Positions 15,405-26,309 are shown, counted from the first letter of the stretch. The stretch is 38,578 nt of DNA from Ornithinibacter sp. (GCA_029266735.1 JAQSWG010000009.1:1-38578), one strand, 5' to 3'. Made by a program: numbers and translations. Notes: generated from the letters alone by a model not told the origin.

Positions 15405-16049
15405 GTGCGACTCGACCCTCCCTTGGACCCCACCTCCCCCGAGGCCCGCGACTGGCTCGAGGAGGAGCTTCGCAAGCCGGTCTACCGGGAGCCGGAAGGA
15501 CTCCTGGAACGGCTCTGGGACTGGCTCGGGCGGCTCCTCTCCGGCTCGGAGGGGACCGGTGGCCTCCCCGGCTGGACGATCTGGCTGGCCGCCGCTCTGG
15601 GCCTGGCCGTGGTGGCGATGGTCGTCCTGCGCTCCCTGCGAGCCGAACGGCGCATGGCGGTCCCCGGCGCCGGCCCGGTCCACGAGGGCCCGGCCCGCAG
15701 CGCCGCGGAACACCGGGCATCCGCTGCCGCAGCCCTTGCGAGCGGCGATCCCGACACTGCTGTGCTCGAGGGGTACCGCGCGCTCGCCCGCTCCGCCGTC
15801 GAGCGCACCCTCCTCGACGACCTGCCGGGCCGCACGGCCCACGAGGTCGCCGTGGCACTCGCGCCGGTGTTCCCCACCGACGCCGCTCGGCTGGCGTCGG
15901 CCGCCGACACCTTCGACGCCGTGCGCTACGGCCGACGTGCCGCCGCTGGGGATGCCGCGCGAGCCGTGGTCGCGCTCGACAAGGACCTCGCCGCCACCCG
16001 GCCGCTGCTACCGGAGGCCGGCGTGCCGGCCGGCGGACGCCCGAGGTGA
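15405..16049 (+). CDS. DUF4129 domain membrane protein
   Basis: A 214-aa protein with one membrane helix (about 54-78, GWTIWLAAALGLAVVAMVVL). The short N-terminal segment, with LDPTSPEARDWLEEELRKPVY, would face outside. The C-terminal DUF4129 region has YRALARSAVERTLLDDLPGRTAHEVA and a DTFDAVRYGRRAA block. The family is found beside MoxR/DUF58 genes and transglutaminase-like proteins; its biochemical role is unknown. GTG 15405 lies four bases after the upstream stop; the 3' end overlaps the next gene (GTGA). Confidence 0.85.
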   Translation: MRLDPPLDPTSPEARDWLEEELRKPVYREPEGLLERLWDWLGRLLSGSEGTGGLPGWTIWLAAALGLAVVAMVVLRSLRAERRMAVPGAGPVHEGPARSAAEHRASAAAALASGDPDTAVLEGYRALARSAVERTLLDDLPGRTAHEVAVALAPVFPTDAARLASAADTFDAVRYGRRAAAGDAARAVVALDKDLAATRPLLPEAGVPAGGRPR

Positions 16050-17301
16050 CCGGGATCGCGACCGAGGACCGCAGCGGCGCCACGCGTTCCTCGAGCACCG
16101 AGCGGCGGGGCCACCCCCGTGTCCGGCGTGTGACGGCATACGTCGTCGTCGTGCTCCTGGGCGTGGCTCTCCTCGTCCTCCTCGCCCTCTCCGCCAGACG
16201 GCCCACAGCACCGCTCGACCCCGACGGTGCGGGCAGGGCGGGCGGCATGGCTCTCGCTGAGGTGCTGCGCGACCAGGGGGTCGACGTCGAGGTCGTACGT
16301 TCCATCGGCGCCCTGGAGGCCACAGCCCCCGACCGCTCGACGACGGTGCTCCTCGCGGACCGCGCGAACCTCGGCCCCGGGGCGACGCGACGGCTGGCCG
16401 ACGCCTCGAGCACCGCAGGGCGTCTCGTCCTCGTCGGGGTGACGTCGGAGCAGCTGAGGCTGATGGGGCTGCCCCTGGGCTCCTTCCCCGGTTCCGCCGA
16501 GGGCCTCGTGGCGCGCTGCTCGTCGGAGGTCGCCAGGGACGCCGACGTCGTGAGCGTCCTCGACACGCGATACCTCCTCGATGAGGGCTCGCCGCTCTCG
16601 GCGGCCGCCACCCACTGTTTCGACCTACCGGAACCGGACAGCACGACCGGTGAGCCGGCGCCGGACGGGGCCTACGGCAGCGGTCTCCTCGAGCTGCCGT
16701 CCACGACCGACAGGCCCGAAACCGTCGTCGTGGGCGTCGGGCCCTCATGGACGAACGAGCTCGTCGCGCAGGACAGCAACGCCGGAGTGGCCCTCCGGTC
16801 CTTGGGGGCGACACCGCGCCTCCTCTGGTACCAGCCGGGCGAGGGCGACCTGACCGCCCCCGGCCCGTTGGGCGGGGCCGAGGGGTCGGAGCCGCTCTGG
16901 CCGAGGTGGACCGGGTCGGCGGTGACGGTCGTCGGTCTCGCCGTCGTCCTGCTCGCCCTCTCCCGCGGCCGCCGCCTGGGCAGGCTCGTGCGCGAGCCAC
17001 TGCCGGTCGTCGTGCGCGCCATCGAGACGACCGAGAGCCGCGGGCGTCTCTACCGTCGGGCGGGTGACCGCGGCAGGGCAGCCCAGGTCCTCCGAGCGGG
17101 AACCGCAGCACGGCTGTCCCGCCGGCTGGCCGTGCCACCCGGCGCTGCCCCGACGACCCTGGTCCATGCCGTCTCGACCACGGCCGGCCGCGAGCCCGCC
17201 GACGTCGGTGTCATCCTGTTCGGGCCGACCCCGCACGACGACGCCTCCCTCATCCACCTCGCCCAGCAGCTCACCGACCTCGAGGAGAGAACCCACCGCC
17301 C

Positions 17302-17305
<4 letters not shown>
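16046..17305 (+). CDS. DUF4350 domain membrane protein
   Basis: A 419-aa protein with two membrane helices: one near residue 30-50 (AYVVVVLLGVALLVLLALS), the other near 290-310. Between them is an outward-facing domain with a GATase-like layout (LDPDGAGRAGGMALAEVLRDQGVDVEVV, then STTVLLADRANL), the DUF4350 signature. A cytoplasmic tail of about 110 residues, rich in Arg, follows the second helix. GTG 16046 overlaps the DUF4129 stop and the end overlaps moxR (ATGA). Equivalent to Rv3691 by position. Function is unknown; it is presumed to work with the MoxR ATPase. Confidence 0.85.
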
Positions 17306-18320
<1,015 letters not shown>

Positions 18321-18321
<1 letters not shown>

Positions 18322-19613
18322 TGGCGATCACCTGGCGCACGGTGGTGCTGACCCTCGCGGGACTGGCACCGGTCGCGCTGTGGCCGCAGGCGTCGACGGT
18401 GCGGTGGTGGGCCCTCGTCGTGCTCCTGCTCGTCGTCCTCGACCTCGTCCTCGCGACCCCGCCGACGGTGCTGCACCTCGATCGCAGCGAGCCGGCGCAG
18501 GTGCGGCTCGGCGAGGCGACGACGAGCACACTGTGGGTGACCAACACCTCCGACCGTGGTGTCCGGGGTCTCCTGCGGGACGCCTGGCCGCCGTCGGCCG
18601 GTGCGGTCGACGCCGTGCACGACCTCGCGGTGCCCCCGCACGAACGGGTGCGCCTCACGACCCGCCTCGTGCCCACCCGCCGCGGCGACCGCGTGGCGGA
18701 CCGGGTGACCGTGCGGGTCCTCGGGCCGCTCGGGCTCGCTGCCCGCCAGCGCTCGTTCGAGGTGCCGGGAGCCGTCCGGGCACTGCACCCCTTCCCCTCG
18801 AGACGTCACCTGCCCAGCCGCCTCGCCGTGCTCCGCCAGCTCGACGGTCGTGCTGCTGTCCGGACCCGCGGTCAAGGCACGGAGTTCGACAGCCTCCGCG
18901 ACTACGTCGAGGGTGACGACGTGCGCTCGATCGACTGGCGGGCCACGGCTCGTCGACGGGACCTCGTCGTGCGCACCTGGCAGCCCGAGCAGCACCGCCG
19001 GGTCGTCCTCGTGGTCGACACCTCCCGCACGAGCGCCGGCCGCATCGGCGACGCCCCCCGGCTCGACGCGGCGATGGACGCCGCGCTCCTGCTCACGGCA
19101 CTGGCCGGACACGCCCGCGACCGGGTCCAGGTGCTCGCGGGCGACCGGGTCGTCCTGGCTCGGGTGTCCGGCACCGACCGGGCACGCCTGCTCCACGACA
19201 CGATCAGCACCCTGGCCCCTGTCGAGGCCCGGCTCGTCGAGGCCGACTGGTCGGCGCTCGCCACCGAGGTCATGCGGCTGGGCTCGCACCGCGCCCTCGT
19301 CGTGCTGCTCACCGCACTGGAGTCCTCGGCCGTCGAGGAGGGGCTCCTGCCGGTGCTCCCGGCGCTCGCCGCCCACCACCGGGTCGTCGTGGCGTCGGTT
19401 GCCGACCCGGCCCTGGCCGTCATGCGTGGGGCCCGCTCGACCACGGCCGAGGTCTACGGTGCCGCGGCCGCCGAGCGCACCATGGCCCTGCGGGGCAGGA
19501 CGGCCGCGGCCCTGGGGCAGCTCGGCGTCGACGTCCTCGACGCCCCGCCCGACGAGCTACCGGTGCGCCTCGCCGACCACTACCTCATGCTCAAGCGCCA
19601 GGGTCTCCTCTGA
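18321..19613 (+). CDS. DUF58/VWA-like domain protein
   Basis: A 430-aa membrane-anchored protein. Two hydrophobic segments occur in the first 45 residues (VVLTLAGLAPVALW, WWALVVLLLVVLDLVL), then a beta-rich extracytoplasmic or juxtamembrane domain. The DUF58 core GTEFDSLRDYVEGDD..IDWRATARR lies at about 186-213. A von Willebrand A-like fold follows, with VVDTSRT (Asp233; DxSxT version of the metal site). The ATG 18321 shares its first base with the moxR stop (TGATG). It is the usual partner of MoxR; the pair probably forms an ATPase/adaptor complex at the membrane. Confidence 0.92.
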
Positions 19614-19617
19614 CGTG

Positions 19618-19657
19618 CCGTGAACCCGGGTTGCCGCCGGTCAGGCGGCGGTCACGG
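19618..19657. terminator. Hairpin between convergent DUF58 and SpoIIM genes
   Basis: CCGTGA (19618-19623) pairs with TCACGG (19652-19657) and, inside it, GCCGCC (19633-19638) pairs with GGCGGC (19644-19649). The structure overlaps the end of the leftward gene. Confidence 0.5.
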
Positions 19658-20639
19658 GGGCGGTGTCACCGGCATCCCGCGCGAGGACGTCACCGGTGAC
19701 ACCCTCGCGGACGGCGGCGCGTCCGACGACGAACACGTAGGCGAGGAAGAGCACCTCGGCGACGACCCCGATGGTGATGCGCGCCCAGGTCGGTAGGTCG
19801 GAGGGCGTGACGAAGCCCTCGATGGCACCACTGACGAGGAGGACGACGACGAGCCCGAGGGCGACGGCGATCGCCGTGCGCCCCTCCCTGGCGAACGACT
19901 CGAGCCGACCCATGGGACCCGGCTCCACCCACGACCAGAAGAGCCGCAGTCCCACTCCCGCCGCCACGAAGACCGCCGTGAGCTCCAGCAGCCCGTGCGG
20001 GAGGATGAGTCCGAAGAACAGACCGGCCCGGTCGCTGGTGATCATGAGCGCCGCGGCCACGCCGACGTTGACGACGTTGGACGCCAGCACGTAGAGCACC
20101 GGCAGACCGAGCACGCCCAGAGCGATGCAGAGGGCGGCGACGCGCGCGTTGTTGACCCAGACCAGCGTGCCGAACTCCGCGTGTGGGAACTCGGAGTAGT
20201 AGTTCTCGAAGTCGGTGCCGACGTACGCCTCGATCTCGGCCGGTGTCATCCGGCTCGTCCACACCTCGGGGTTGTCGAGACCCCACCACGTCACGAGGGC
20301 TGCGAGGACGATGCTGCCGAGGGCCGTCGTCACCCACCACCGCCGGGTCCGGTAGAGCGCCGCGGGGAAGGTCCGGGTGAAGAAGCCGCCGAGGTCGGCC
20401 CAGGTGGACGTGCGTGCGCCGGATGACGCGATCCGCGCGCGGGCCAGCACCGACGACAGGTAGGCCACGACGGAGGGGTCTGGGCTCGCGGAGCGCACGA
20501 CGGACAGGTGCGTGGACACCCGCTGGTACAGGTCGAGCAGCTCATCGGCCTCCTCGCCCGTCAGGCGCCGACGCCCGGCGAGCTCCTCGAGGCGCGCCCA
20601 CTGCGACTGGTGCACCAGGAGGTAGGCGTCGAGGTCCAC
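19641..20639 (-). CDS. SpoIIM/DUF95 family membrane protein
   Basis: A 332-aa polytopic membrane protein with a soluble N-terminal helical region (about 1-95, with RLTGEEADELLDLYQRVSTHLSVVRS) and about six to seven helices. Among them are WVTTALGSIVLAALVTWWG, ALCIALGVLGLPVLYVLASNVVNVGVAAAL and LFFGLILPHGLLELTAVFVAAGVGLRL; the ILPHGLLEL motif is the family hallmark. The GTG 20639 stands six bases after TACGCT, a likely leaderless promoter. It is inverted relative to the MoxR operon but conserved beside it, as Rv3694c is. Role unknown; not evidence for sporulation here. Confidence 0.88.
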   Translation of the reverse strand: MDLDAYLLVHQSQWARLEELAGRRRLTGEEADELLDLYQRVSTHLSVVRSASPDPSVVAYLSSVLARARIASSGARTSTWADLGGFFTRTFPAALYRTRRWWVTTALGSIVLAALVTWWGLDNPEVWTSRMTPAEIEAYVGTDFENYYSEFPHAEFGTLVWVNNARVAALCIALGVLGLPVLYVLASNVVNVGVAAALMITSDRAGLFFGLILPHGLLELTAVFVAAGVGLRLFWSWVEPGPMGRLESFAREGRTAIAVALGLVVVLLVSGAIEGFVTPSDLPTWARITIGVVAEVLFLAYVFVVGRAAVREGVTGDVLARDAGDTAPVTAA

Positions 20640-20645
20640 CGGCGA

Positions 20646-20651
20646 AGCGTA
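20646..20651 (-). promoter_or_regulatory. -10 box of the SpoIIM/DUF95 gene
   Basis: Read leftward, TACGCT ends six bases before the GTG at 20639. It shares the 139-base divergent gap 20640-20778 with the rightward RDD promoter. Confidence 0.5.
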
Positions 20652-20766
20652 ACCGCCGCACGGCTCGCGGCATCCCGCCCCTTGGGCGGCAGGTCGGTGC
20701 CCGGCAGCGGCGGTGCCACGGCTGTCGGCCGGCGATCGGCCGAGCGCAGGGCCCGGCGGCGCGGGT

Positions 20767-20772
20767 TAGCAT
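20767..20772 (+). promoter_or_regulatory. -10 box of the RDD gene
   Basis: TAGCAT ends six bases before the GTG at 20779; no Shine-Dalgarno is present, consistent with a leaderless transcript. Confidence 0.5.
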
Positions 20773-20778
20773 CGCCGC

Positions 20779-21603
20779 GTGAGCGATCCGGGCGGTTACC
20801 GCAGCTACGCCGGTGACGACCTCGTCACCGGTGAAGGGGTCGCCGTGGAGGTTCCCGCGGCGAGCGTCGCGGCCCGGATGGCCTCCGGGGTCATCGACGT
20901 GGTCCTCGCCGTCGCCCTGCTCGTCGGCGGCTTCGTCGTCTTCTCCCTGGCCCTCGGCGCCGCCTCCGAGGCCCTCGTGACGATCGTCGCCATCGTCTAC
21001 AGCACCCTCGTCCTCGTCGGCGTTCCGGCCATGCTCGAGACGGCGACGCGCGGCCGGACCCTGGGGAAGATGGCTCTCGGGCTGCGCGCCGTCCGTGACG
21101 ACGGCGGGCCGGCGACCGGGCGCCATGCGATCGTCCGGGCGCTCGTCGGCTACGTCGAGATCTACCTCCTCGTCGGTGTCCCGGCCCTCGTGGCCTCGGT
21201 GGTGCATCCACGGGCCAAGCGGCTCGGTGACATGGCGGCAGGCACGGTGGTCGTGTCACAGCGGGCGAGGCTGCGGCTCGCCCCACCGCCGGGGATGCCG
21301 CCCGCCCTGGCGGCGTGGGCACGCTCTGCCGACGTCGCCTCGCTCCCCTCGGGGCTCACGGTGGCGGTGCGGCAGTTCCTCTCCCGAGCGCCGGGGCTCA
21401 TGCCGGAGTCACGACGTCGGCTCGGCCTCGAGCTGCTGTCCGCGGTGATCCCCCACGTCAGCCCACCGCCGCCCGGCGGTGTCCATCCCGAGCTCGTGCT
21501 CGCCGCCGTCGTGGCCGAGCGCCGACGTCGCGACCTCGACCGGTTGTGGCGGGAGGAGCAGCTGCGGGCACGCGTCATCCCGATGGACCCGCTCACACGC
21601 TGA
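20779..21603 (+). CDS. RDD family membrane protein
   Basis: A 274-aa protein with an RDD domain in the first 160 residues. The domain opens with VPAASVAARMASGVIDVVLAVALLVGGF (the R and D of the name are present as RM and ID). It has helices at about 35-60 and 72-90, then TRGRTLGKMALGLRAVRDDGG, and ends with HPRAKRLGDMAAGTVVV. The remaining 110 residues are soluble, with two Arg-rich stretches. Divergent from the SpoIIM gene and matching Rv3695 by position, so probably part of the MoxR membrane block. Function unknown. Confidence 0.88.
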   Translation: MSDPGGYRSYAGDDLVTGEGVAVEVPAASVAARMASGVIDVVLAVALLVGGFVVFSLALGAASEALVTIVAIVYSTLVLVGVPAMLETATRGRTLGKMALGLRAVRDDGGPATGRHAIVRALVGYVEIYLLVGVPALVASVVHPRAKRLGDMAAGTVVVSQRARLRLAPPPGMPPALAAWARSADVASLPSGLTVAVRQFLSRAPGLMPESRRRLGLELLSAVIPHVSPPPPGGVHPELVLAAVVAERRRRDLDRLWREEQLRARVIPMDPLTR

Positions 21604-21631
21604 CCGCTTGACCCGCGACCGGAAGCGGTCA
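21601..21631. terminator. Bidirectional terminator made from two stop codons
   Basis: TGACCGCTT (21601-21609) and AAGCGGTCA (21623-21631) are perfect complements around a 13-base loop. The left arm starts with the stop codon of the RDD gene and the right arm ends with the stop codon of add, so both genes end inside the hairpin. Confidence 0.75.
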
Positions 21632-22729
21632 GACGTGGGCGCCCAGTGCGGCATACCCGGGCTTGACGACGTGCTCGATGATCTCGAGCCGCTCGTCGAA
21701 CGGCAGGAACGCGGACTTCATCGCGTTGATCGTGGCCCACCGGAGGTCCTCGATCGTCCAGCCCGCCTCGTCGACGAGGAGCTGCATCTCGCGGGTCATG
21801 GAGGTCCCGCTCATGAGTCGGTTGTCGGTGTTCACGGTCACCCGGAACAGGAGCGTCTTGAGCAGTGTGATGGGGTGTGCGGCAATGGAGTCGGCGGCTC
21901 CGGTCTGGACGTTGGAGCTGGGGCACATCTCCAGCGGGATGCGGCGGTCCCGCACGTAACCCGCCAGGCCACCGAGGGTGGCCGCGCCCTCGTCGTCGAC
22001 GGTGATGTCGTCGACGATCCGCACGCCATGGCCGAGACGGTCGGCACCGCACCACTGGATCGCCTCCCAGATGCTCGGCAGCCCGAAGGCCTCACCGGCG
22101 TGGATCGTGAAGTGCGCGTTCTCACGGCGGAGGTACTCGAAGGCGTCGAGGTGGCGGGTGGGAGGGAAGCCCGCCTCGGCGCCCGCGATGTCGAATCCGC
22201 CGACGCCGTCGTCGCGGTAGCGCACCGCGAGCTCGGCGATCTCCCGGCTGCGCGCCGCGTGGCGCATGGCGGTGAGGAGCGTGACCATGCGGATCGGGAT
22301 GCCGGCCGCGCGCGCCTCCTCCTCGCCCGCCCGGAAGCCTGCGAGCACGGCCTCGACGACCTCCTCGAGCGACAGGCCCGCCGTGATGTGCTGCTCGGGC
22401 GCGAAACGGGACTCGGCGTAGACCACTCCGTCGGCGGCGAGGTCGAGAGCACACTCACGGGCCACCCGGGAGAGCTGCTCGGGCGTCTGCATGACGGCGA
22501 CGGTGTGCGAGAACGTCTCGAGGTAGCGCTCCAGCGACCCCGAGTCCGCGGCGTCCCGGAACCAGCGGCCGAGCTGGTCCGCATCGGTCGCGGGAAGGTC
22601 GGCGTAGCCGGACTCCTCCGCCAGCTCGACGACCGTTGCCGGCCGGAGACCGCCGTCGAGGTGGTCGTGGAGCAGCGCCTTCGGAGTCCGGGCGACGATG
22701 GTCGGCGTCAGGGCCGCCGTGGCGGTCAT
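21629..22729 (-). CDS. add: Adenosine deaminase
   Basis: Zinc enzyme (366 aa) converting adenosine and deoxyadenosine to inosine and deoxyinosine, which DeoD can then split. Zinc and catalytic residues are in place: HDH at 21-23, His210 and Glu213 in HAGEAFG, His234 in GHG, and Asp302 in NTDNRLMSG. The chain has the normal TIM-barrel length. ATG 22729 shares its first base with the deoA stop (TGATG), so the two are translationally coupled. In M. tuberculosis add and deoA are also adjacent. Confidence 0.95.
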   Translation of the reverse strand: MTATAALTPTIVARTPKALLHDHLDGGLRPATVVELAEESGYADLPATDADQLGRWFRDAADSGSLERYLETFSHTVAVMQTPEQLSRVARECALDLAADGVVYAESRFAPEQHITAGLSLEEVVEAVLAGFRAGEEEARAAGIPIRMVTLLTAMRHAARSREIAELAVRYRDDGVGGFDIAGAEAGFPPTRHLDAFEYLRRENAHFTIHAGEAFGLPSIWEAIQWCGADRLGHGVRIVDDITVDDEGAATLGGLAGYVRDRRIPLEMCPSSNVQTGAADSIAAHPITLLKTLLFRVTVNTDNRLMSGTSMTREMQLLVDEAGWTIEDLRWATINAMKSAFLPFDERLEIIEHVVKPGYAALGAHV

Positions 22730-24018
22730 CAGGCGATCCTGTCGAGGACGATGCTCGTGCGCGGGACGTCCGTGCCCTCGGGTGCGATGGTGACCGCTCC
22801 CTCCAGCGCCGCCTGGGCGCGCCCGAAGCGCTCCGGGGTGTCGGTGTGGAGGGTGAGCAGCAGGTCGCCCTGCTCGACCGCATCCCCGGGCTTGGCGTGG
22901 ATCTCGACGCCGGCGCCGGCCTGGACCTTGTCCTCCTTGCGGGCCCGGCCGGCGCCGAGGCGCCAGGCCGCGACCCCGACGGCATACGCGTCGAGGGTGG
23001 ACAGCACGCCGGAGCCCCCAGCCAGCACCTGATCGGTCTCTCGGGCGACCGGGAGGGGGGCGTCGGGGTCACCACCCTGCGCGGTGATCATCCGGCGCCA
23101 GGCGTCCATCGCCCGTCCGTCGCGGAGAGCGGCCGCGACGTCCTGCCCCCCGCGGCCGGCCTGCTCGAGCATCTCCTCGGCCAGGCGCACGGTGAGCTCG
23201 ACGACGTCCGCAGGGCCTCCCCCGGCGAGGACCTCGGTCGACTCACGCACCTCGAGGGCGTTGCCGGCCGTGAGCCCGAGCGGTGTCGACATGTCCGTGA
23301 GCAGGGCGACGGTGCTGACACCGGCATCCGTGCCGAGGTCGACCATGGTCCGCGCCAGCTCCGTGGCGTCGTCGCGGTTCTTCATGAACGCACCAGTGCC
23401 GACCTTGACGTCGAGGACGAGAGCGCCGGTGCCCTCGGCGATCTTCTTGCTCATGATGGACGAGGCGATGAGCGGGATGGCCTCGACGGTTCCGGTGACG
23501 TCACGCAGCGAGTAGAGCTTCTTGTCGGCGGGGGCCAGGCCCGAGCCGGCGGCGCAGATGACGGCGCCGACGTCCTCGAGCTGCCGGATCATCGCCTCGT
23601 TGCTCAGGGACGCCTGCCAGCCGGGGATCGACTCGAGCTTGTCGAGGGTGCCGCCGGTGTGACCCAGACCGCGGCCCGAGAGCTGGGGCACCGCGACGTC
23701 GAAGACGGCGACGAGAGGGGCCAGCGGCAGCGTGGTCTTGTCGCCGACACCGCCGGTCGAGTGCTTGTCGGCGGTCGGGCGCGAGAGCGAGGAGAAGTCC
23801 ATCCGCTCCCCGCTCGAGATCATCGCCGCGGTCCACGTGGAGATCTCGCGCCGGGTCATCCCGTTGAGCAGCACCGCCATCGCCAGCGCGCTCATCTGCT
23901 CGTCGGCCACGGCGCCACGGGTGTAGGCGTCGATCACCCAGTGGATCTGGTCGTCGGTGAGCTCGTGCCGGTCGCGCTTGGTGATGATGACGTCCACGGC
24001 GTCGAAGGGTTCGCTCAT
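22729..24018 (-). CDS. deoA: Thymidine phosphorylase
   Basis: Splits thymidine and deoxyuridine with phosphate to base and deoxyribose-1-phosphate; 429 aa. The phosphate/pyrimidine site [10 protein letters not shown] spans 85-94, and [11 protein letters not shown] and VGGGPADV-type segments follow (here [12 protein letters not shown]). The C-terminal alpha/beta domain has the [20 protein letters not shown] region. The ATG 24018 is preferred to the GTG at 24024 because a -10-like GATGAT lies exactly six bases upstream, and no ribosome site is seen. The product feeds the mutase and DeoC encoded elsewhere in the window. Confidence 0.95.
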   Translation of the reverse strand: MSEPFDAVDVIITKRDRHELTDDQIHWVIDAYTRGAVADEQMSALAMAVLLNGMTRREISTWTAAMISSGERMDFSSLSRPTADKHSTGGVGDKTTLPLAPLVAVFDVAVPQLSGRGLGHTGGTLDKLESIPGWQASLSNEAMIRQLEDVGAVICAAGSGLAPADKKLYSLRDVTGTVEAIPLIASSIMSKKIAEGTGALVLDVKVGTGAFMKNRDDATELARTMVDLGTDAGVSTVALLTDMSTPLGLTAGNALEVRESTEVLAGGGPADVVELTVRLAEEMLEQAGRGGQDVAAALRDGRAMDAWRRMITAQGGDPDAPLPVARETDQVLAGGSGVLSTLDAYAVGVAAWRLGAGRARKEDKVQAGAGVEIHAKPGDAVEQGDLLLTLHTDTPERFGRAQAALEGAVTIAPEGTDVPRTSIVLDRIA

Positions 24019-24053
24019 CGGCACATCATCGCAGGGCCGGAACCACCCCCACT

Positions 24054-24116
24054 TCGTCTGTCACCGTGCCGCGACACGCCGCTCAGCGGGCCGTGGACCG
24101 GCAATCTGACAGACGA
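24054..24116. repeat. 10-base inverted repeat between cdd and deoA
   Basis: TCGTCTGTCA (24054-24063) and TGACAGACGA (24107-24116) are perfect complements separated by 43 bases that hold a smaller hairpin (CCGC-TCA-GCGG). It lies between cdd (ends 24129) and deoA (starts 24018), so it may be a terminator for cdd or a pair of half-sites for a nucleoside-responsive repressor. Confidence 0.55.
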
Positions 24117-24128
24117 CGTCGGGGAGGC

Positions 24129-24566
24129 TCAGTCGACGGGGGCGACGGCGTCCAGCACGTCGCGGCCGAAGGCCTGCGGCAGCACCTCGCGCATCGACAG
24201 GATGCCGGTGGGGGTCTGGAGCAGGGTCTCCGGTGAGCCGCACTCCCAGAGCAGCTGGCGGCAGCGGCCGCACGGCATCAGGGTGTCGCCGTGCTTGTCG
24301 ACGCACCACACGGCGCGGAGCACGCCGCCTCCGGTCGCGTGGAGCTGCGACACCATCCCGCACTCGGCGCAGAGGGTCGCTCCGTAGGCGGCGTTCTCGA
24401 CGTTGCATCCGGAGACGACCCGGCCGTCGTCGACCAGGCCGGCCACACCGACGGGGAACCGGCTGTAGGGCGCGTACGCGAGGCCCGCCATGCGGACGGC
24501 CTCCGAGTGCAGGGCCGGCCAGTCGATGCCGTCGGGATCCGTGGCCGTCGTCCGCGACCCGCTCAC
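24129..24566 (-). CDS. cdd: Cytidine deaminase
   Basis: Homotetrameric-type zinc cytidine deaminase (145 aa) making uridine from cytidine. The active site reads CAE (Cys66, Glu68) after NVENAAYGATL, and PCGRC gives zinc ligands Cys99 and Cys102. The GTG 24566 overlaps the stop of the amidohydrolase gene (GTGA); the longer open frame upstream is antisense-phase shadow of that gene. The deaminated product is a substrate for phosphorylases and, as deoxyuridine, for DeoA. Confidence 0.94.
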   Translation of the reverse strand: MSGSRTTATDPDGIDWPALHSEAVRMAGLAYAPYSRFPVGVAGLVDDGRVVSGCNVENAAYGATLCAECGMVSQLHATGGGVLRAVWCVDKHGDTLMPCGRCRQLLWECGSPETLLQTPTGILSMREVLPQAFGRDVLDAVAPVD

Positions 24567-25780
24567 GTGGCCTCCAGCGGCTGGTGGTCCCCTGACCCCC
24601 AACGGCGGAGCACCGCCACGGAGGCGAGCAGCCGGGCACCGAGCGCGACGGCGTCCTCGTCGACGACGAGGTCGCCCTGGTGCAGGTCGAAGGTCGGACC
24701 CCCCGGGGGACGGGTGCCGAGACGGGCCATCGCCCCCGTCGCGTGGGCCAGGTACCACGAGAAGTCCTCGCCGCCGAGGGACTGGGCGGTGGGCACGGGG
24801 TGCATCCCGCTCGCCAACGACGCCAGCCGGAACGCCTCGATCCCCTCCGTGGTGTTGACGACAGGTGGCACGCCCTTGACGCGTTCGACCTTCGCCTGGA
24901 CGCCGTAGGGCTCGACGACGGCGTGGACGATCTCCTCGAGCAGCGGCCCGACCGTCAGCCAGGCGTGGGCGTCGAGCATGCGCAGGGTCCCGCGGCACTC
25001 ACCCGTGGACGGGATGACGTTCGCCGCCCGCCCGGCGTTGATCGTGCCCCAGACGAGGGCAGCCCCGGCCCGCGGGTCCAGCCGGCGCGAGAGCGCCGCC
25101 GGCACGTCGGTGACCACCTTGGCGAGGGCGTAGGTGAGGTCCTCGGTCACCTGGGGGCGCGACGTGTGCCCGCCCCTGCCGTGGAGTGAGACGGTGACCT
25201 GGTCGCACGCCGCGGTGAGCGGCCCTTCGCGCAGGCCGACCTCGCCGGTGTCGAGGCTGGGGTCGCAGTGGATCGCGAACACGGCGTGGACGCCGTCGAC
25301 GGCGCCCGCGCTGATGGCGTCGTGTGCCCCGCCCGGCATGATCTCCTCGGCGGCCTGGAAGATGCCGCGCACGGCGACGCCCCGCTCGACCAGGGCCGGC
25401 TCGCACTCCTTGAGCGCGAGGAGCGCACCGAGCAGGGCCGCCACGTGCAGGTCGTGGCCGCAGGCGTGGCAGACGCCTGGGGACCGCGACGAGAAGTCGA
25501 GGCCGGTCCGCTCCCGCACCGGGAGCGCATCCATGTCGGCACGCAACGCCACCCGGTAGGGCGCGTCGGCCGCCCCGATGTCCGCGAGCAGTCCGGTCGC
25601 GGGGAGCAGGCGGACTCCCACGCCCGAGGCGTCGAGGCGGCGAGCCACGCAGTCGGTCGTGCGCGTCTCCTCGCGGGACAGCTCGGGATGGGCATGGAGG
25701 TCCCGCCGGATGTCGATCAGCTCTGCTGCCAGTGAGGTGATGCGCTCGCCGAGGGCGGCGAGAAGGGCATCGTCGTTCAT
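24563..25780 (-). CDS. M20 family amidohydrolase (AmiA/AmiB-like)
   Basis: A 405-aa metallo-amidohydrolase of the M20D type (hippurate / IAA-amino-acid hydrolase group). The metal centre is recognisable as HACGHD at 105-110 with His112, AAEE at 143-146, an AIHCDP segment, and a C-terminal SLGGEDFSWYL. The lid domain runs roughly from 185 to 300. It removes an acyl group from an amide; the natural substrate is unknown. In M. tuberculosis amiA1/amiB1 flank the same nucleoside genes, so the link is conserved although its reason is not clear. It starts 13 bases after the gbsR stop and overlaps cdd. Confidence 0.88.
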   Translation of the reverse strand: MNDDALLAALGERITSLAAELIDIRRDLHAHPELSREETRTTDCVARRLDASGVGVRLLPATGLLADIGAADAPYRVALRADMDALPVRERTGLDFSSRSPGVCHACGHDLHVAALLGALLALKECEPALVERGVAVRGIFQAAEEIMPGGAHDAISAGAVDGVHAVFAIHCDPSLDTGEVGLREGPLTAACDQVTVSLHGRGGHTSRPQVTEDLTYALAKVVTDVPAALSRRLDPRAGAALVWGTINAGRAANVIPSTGECRGTLRMLDAHAWLTVGPLLEEIVHAVVEPYGVQAKVERVKGVPPVVNTTEGIEAFRLASLASGMHPVPTAQSLGGEDFSWYLAHATGAMARLGTRPPGGPTFDLHQGDLVVDEDAVALGARLLASVAVLRRWGSGDHQPLEAT

Positions 25781-25793
25781 CAGGCGGCCGAGT

Positions 25794-26303
25794 CTACTCG
25801 CTGGGGGTCGACCTCCGGGCCGCCTTGTACTGGTCCCAGCGTCGCGCGATCCCGTCCATCTCGCGCTGGATGAACTCGAGGAACTCCACGGACAGCTGCA
25901 TCCGCTCCCCGGCGCGGCTGTCCTTCCCGACCGCGGCCCGGGCCACCACGAGGGCCGCGAGGATGGGGGCGTAGATCTGGTCCTTCTGCATGAGGACGTC
26001 GTGCCACGCGTCGTCGAGGACGACGTAGACGTCCCGTCGTGATCCGCGCTCGCGCTCGCGGCGGATCATCCGGACCTGGGTCAGGTACTGCACCGCCCCC
26101 GAGATCCCGGCAGGGCTCACCCCCAGCAGATCGGCCAGCTCGGATGCCGTGAGGCGTCCGTCCTCCGTGGCCAGGAGTGCGGCGAAGACCCGGGCAGGCA
26201 GCCGGGAGAGCCCGGCGTCGGCGAGAGCTCCACCGAGGTGCTCCACCGCGTCCCTGAAGGCCGGGTCCCGGGTGGACGGGGCGGTGGCGTGGGGATGCTG
26301 CAT
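25794..26303 (-). CDS. GbsR/MarR-type transcriptional regulator
   Basis: A 169-aa winged-helix regulator. Residues about 35-95 read [59 protein letters not shown], the HTH and wing. A long helical C-terminus ([19 protein letters not shown]..., [26 protein letters not shown]) would dimerise. ATG 26303 lies six bases after TAAATT. It diverges from an ABC exporter operon with an inverted repeat between them, the usual layout for a local repressor of an efflux system. One of the few genes here ending in TAG. Confidence 0.88.
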   Translation of the reverse strand: MQHPHATAPSTRDPAFRDAVEHLGGALADAGLSRLPARVFAALLATEDGRLTASELADLLGVSPAGISGAVQYLTQVRMIRRERERGSRRDVYVVLDDAWHDVLMQKDQIYAPILAALVVARAAVGKDSRAGERMQLSVEFLEFIQREMDGIARRWDQYKAARRSTPSE

Positions 26304-26309
26304 GTCGCC

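Noticed and set aside
19641..20639. Evidence of sporulation from the SpoIIM-like gene
   Set aside because: DUF95/SpoIIM proteins are widespread in non-sporulating actinobacteria beside MoxR genes; no other sporulation gene is present.
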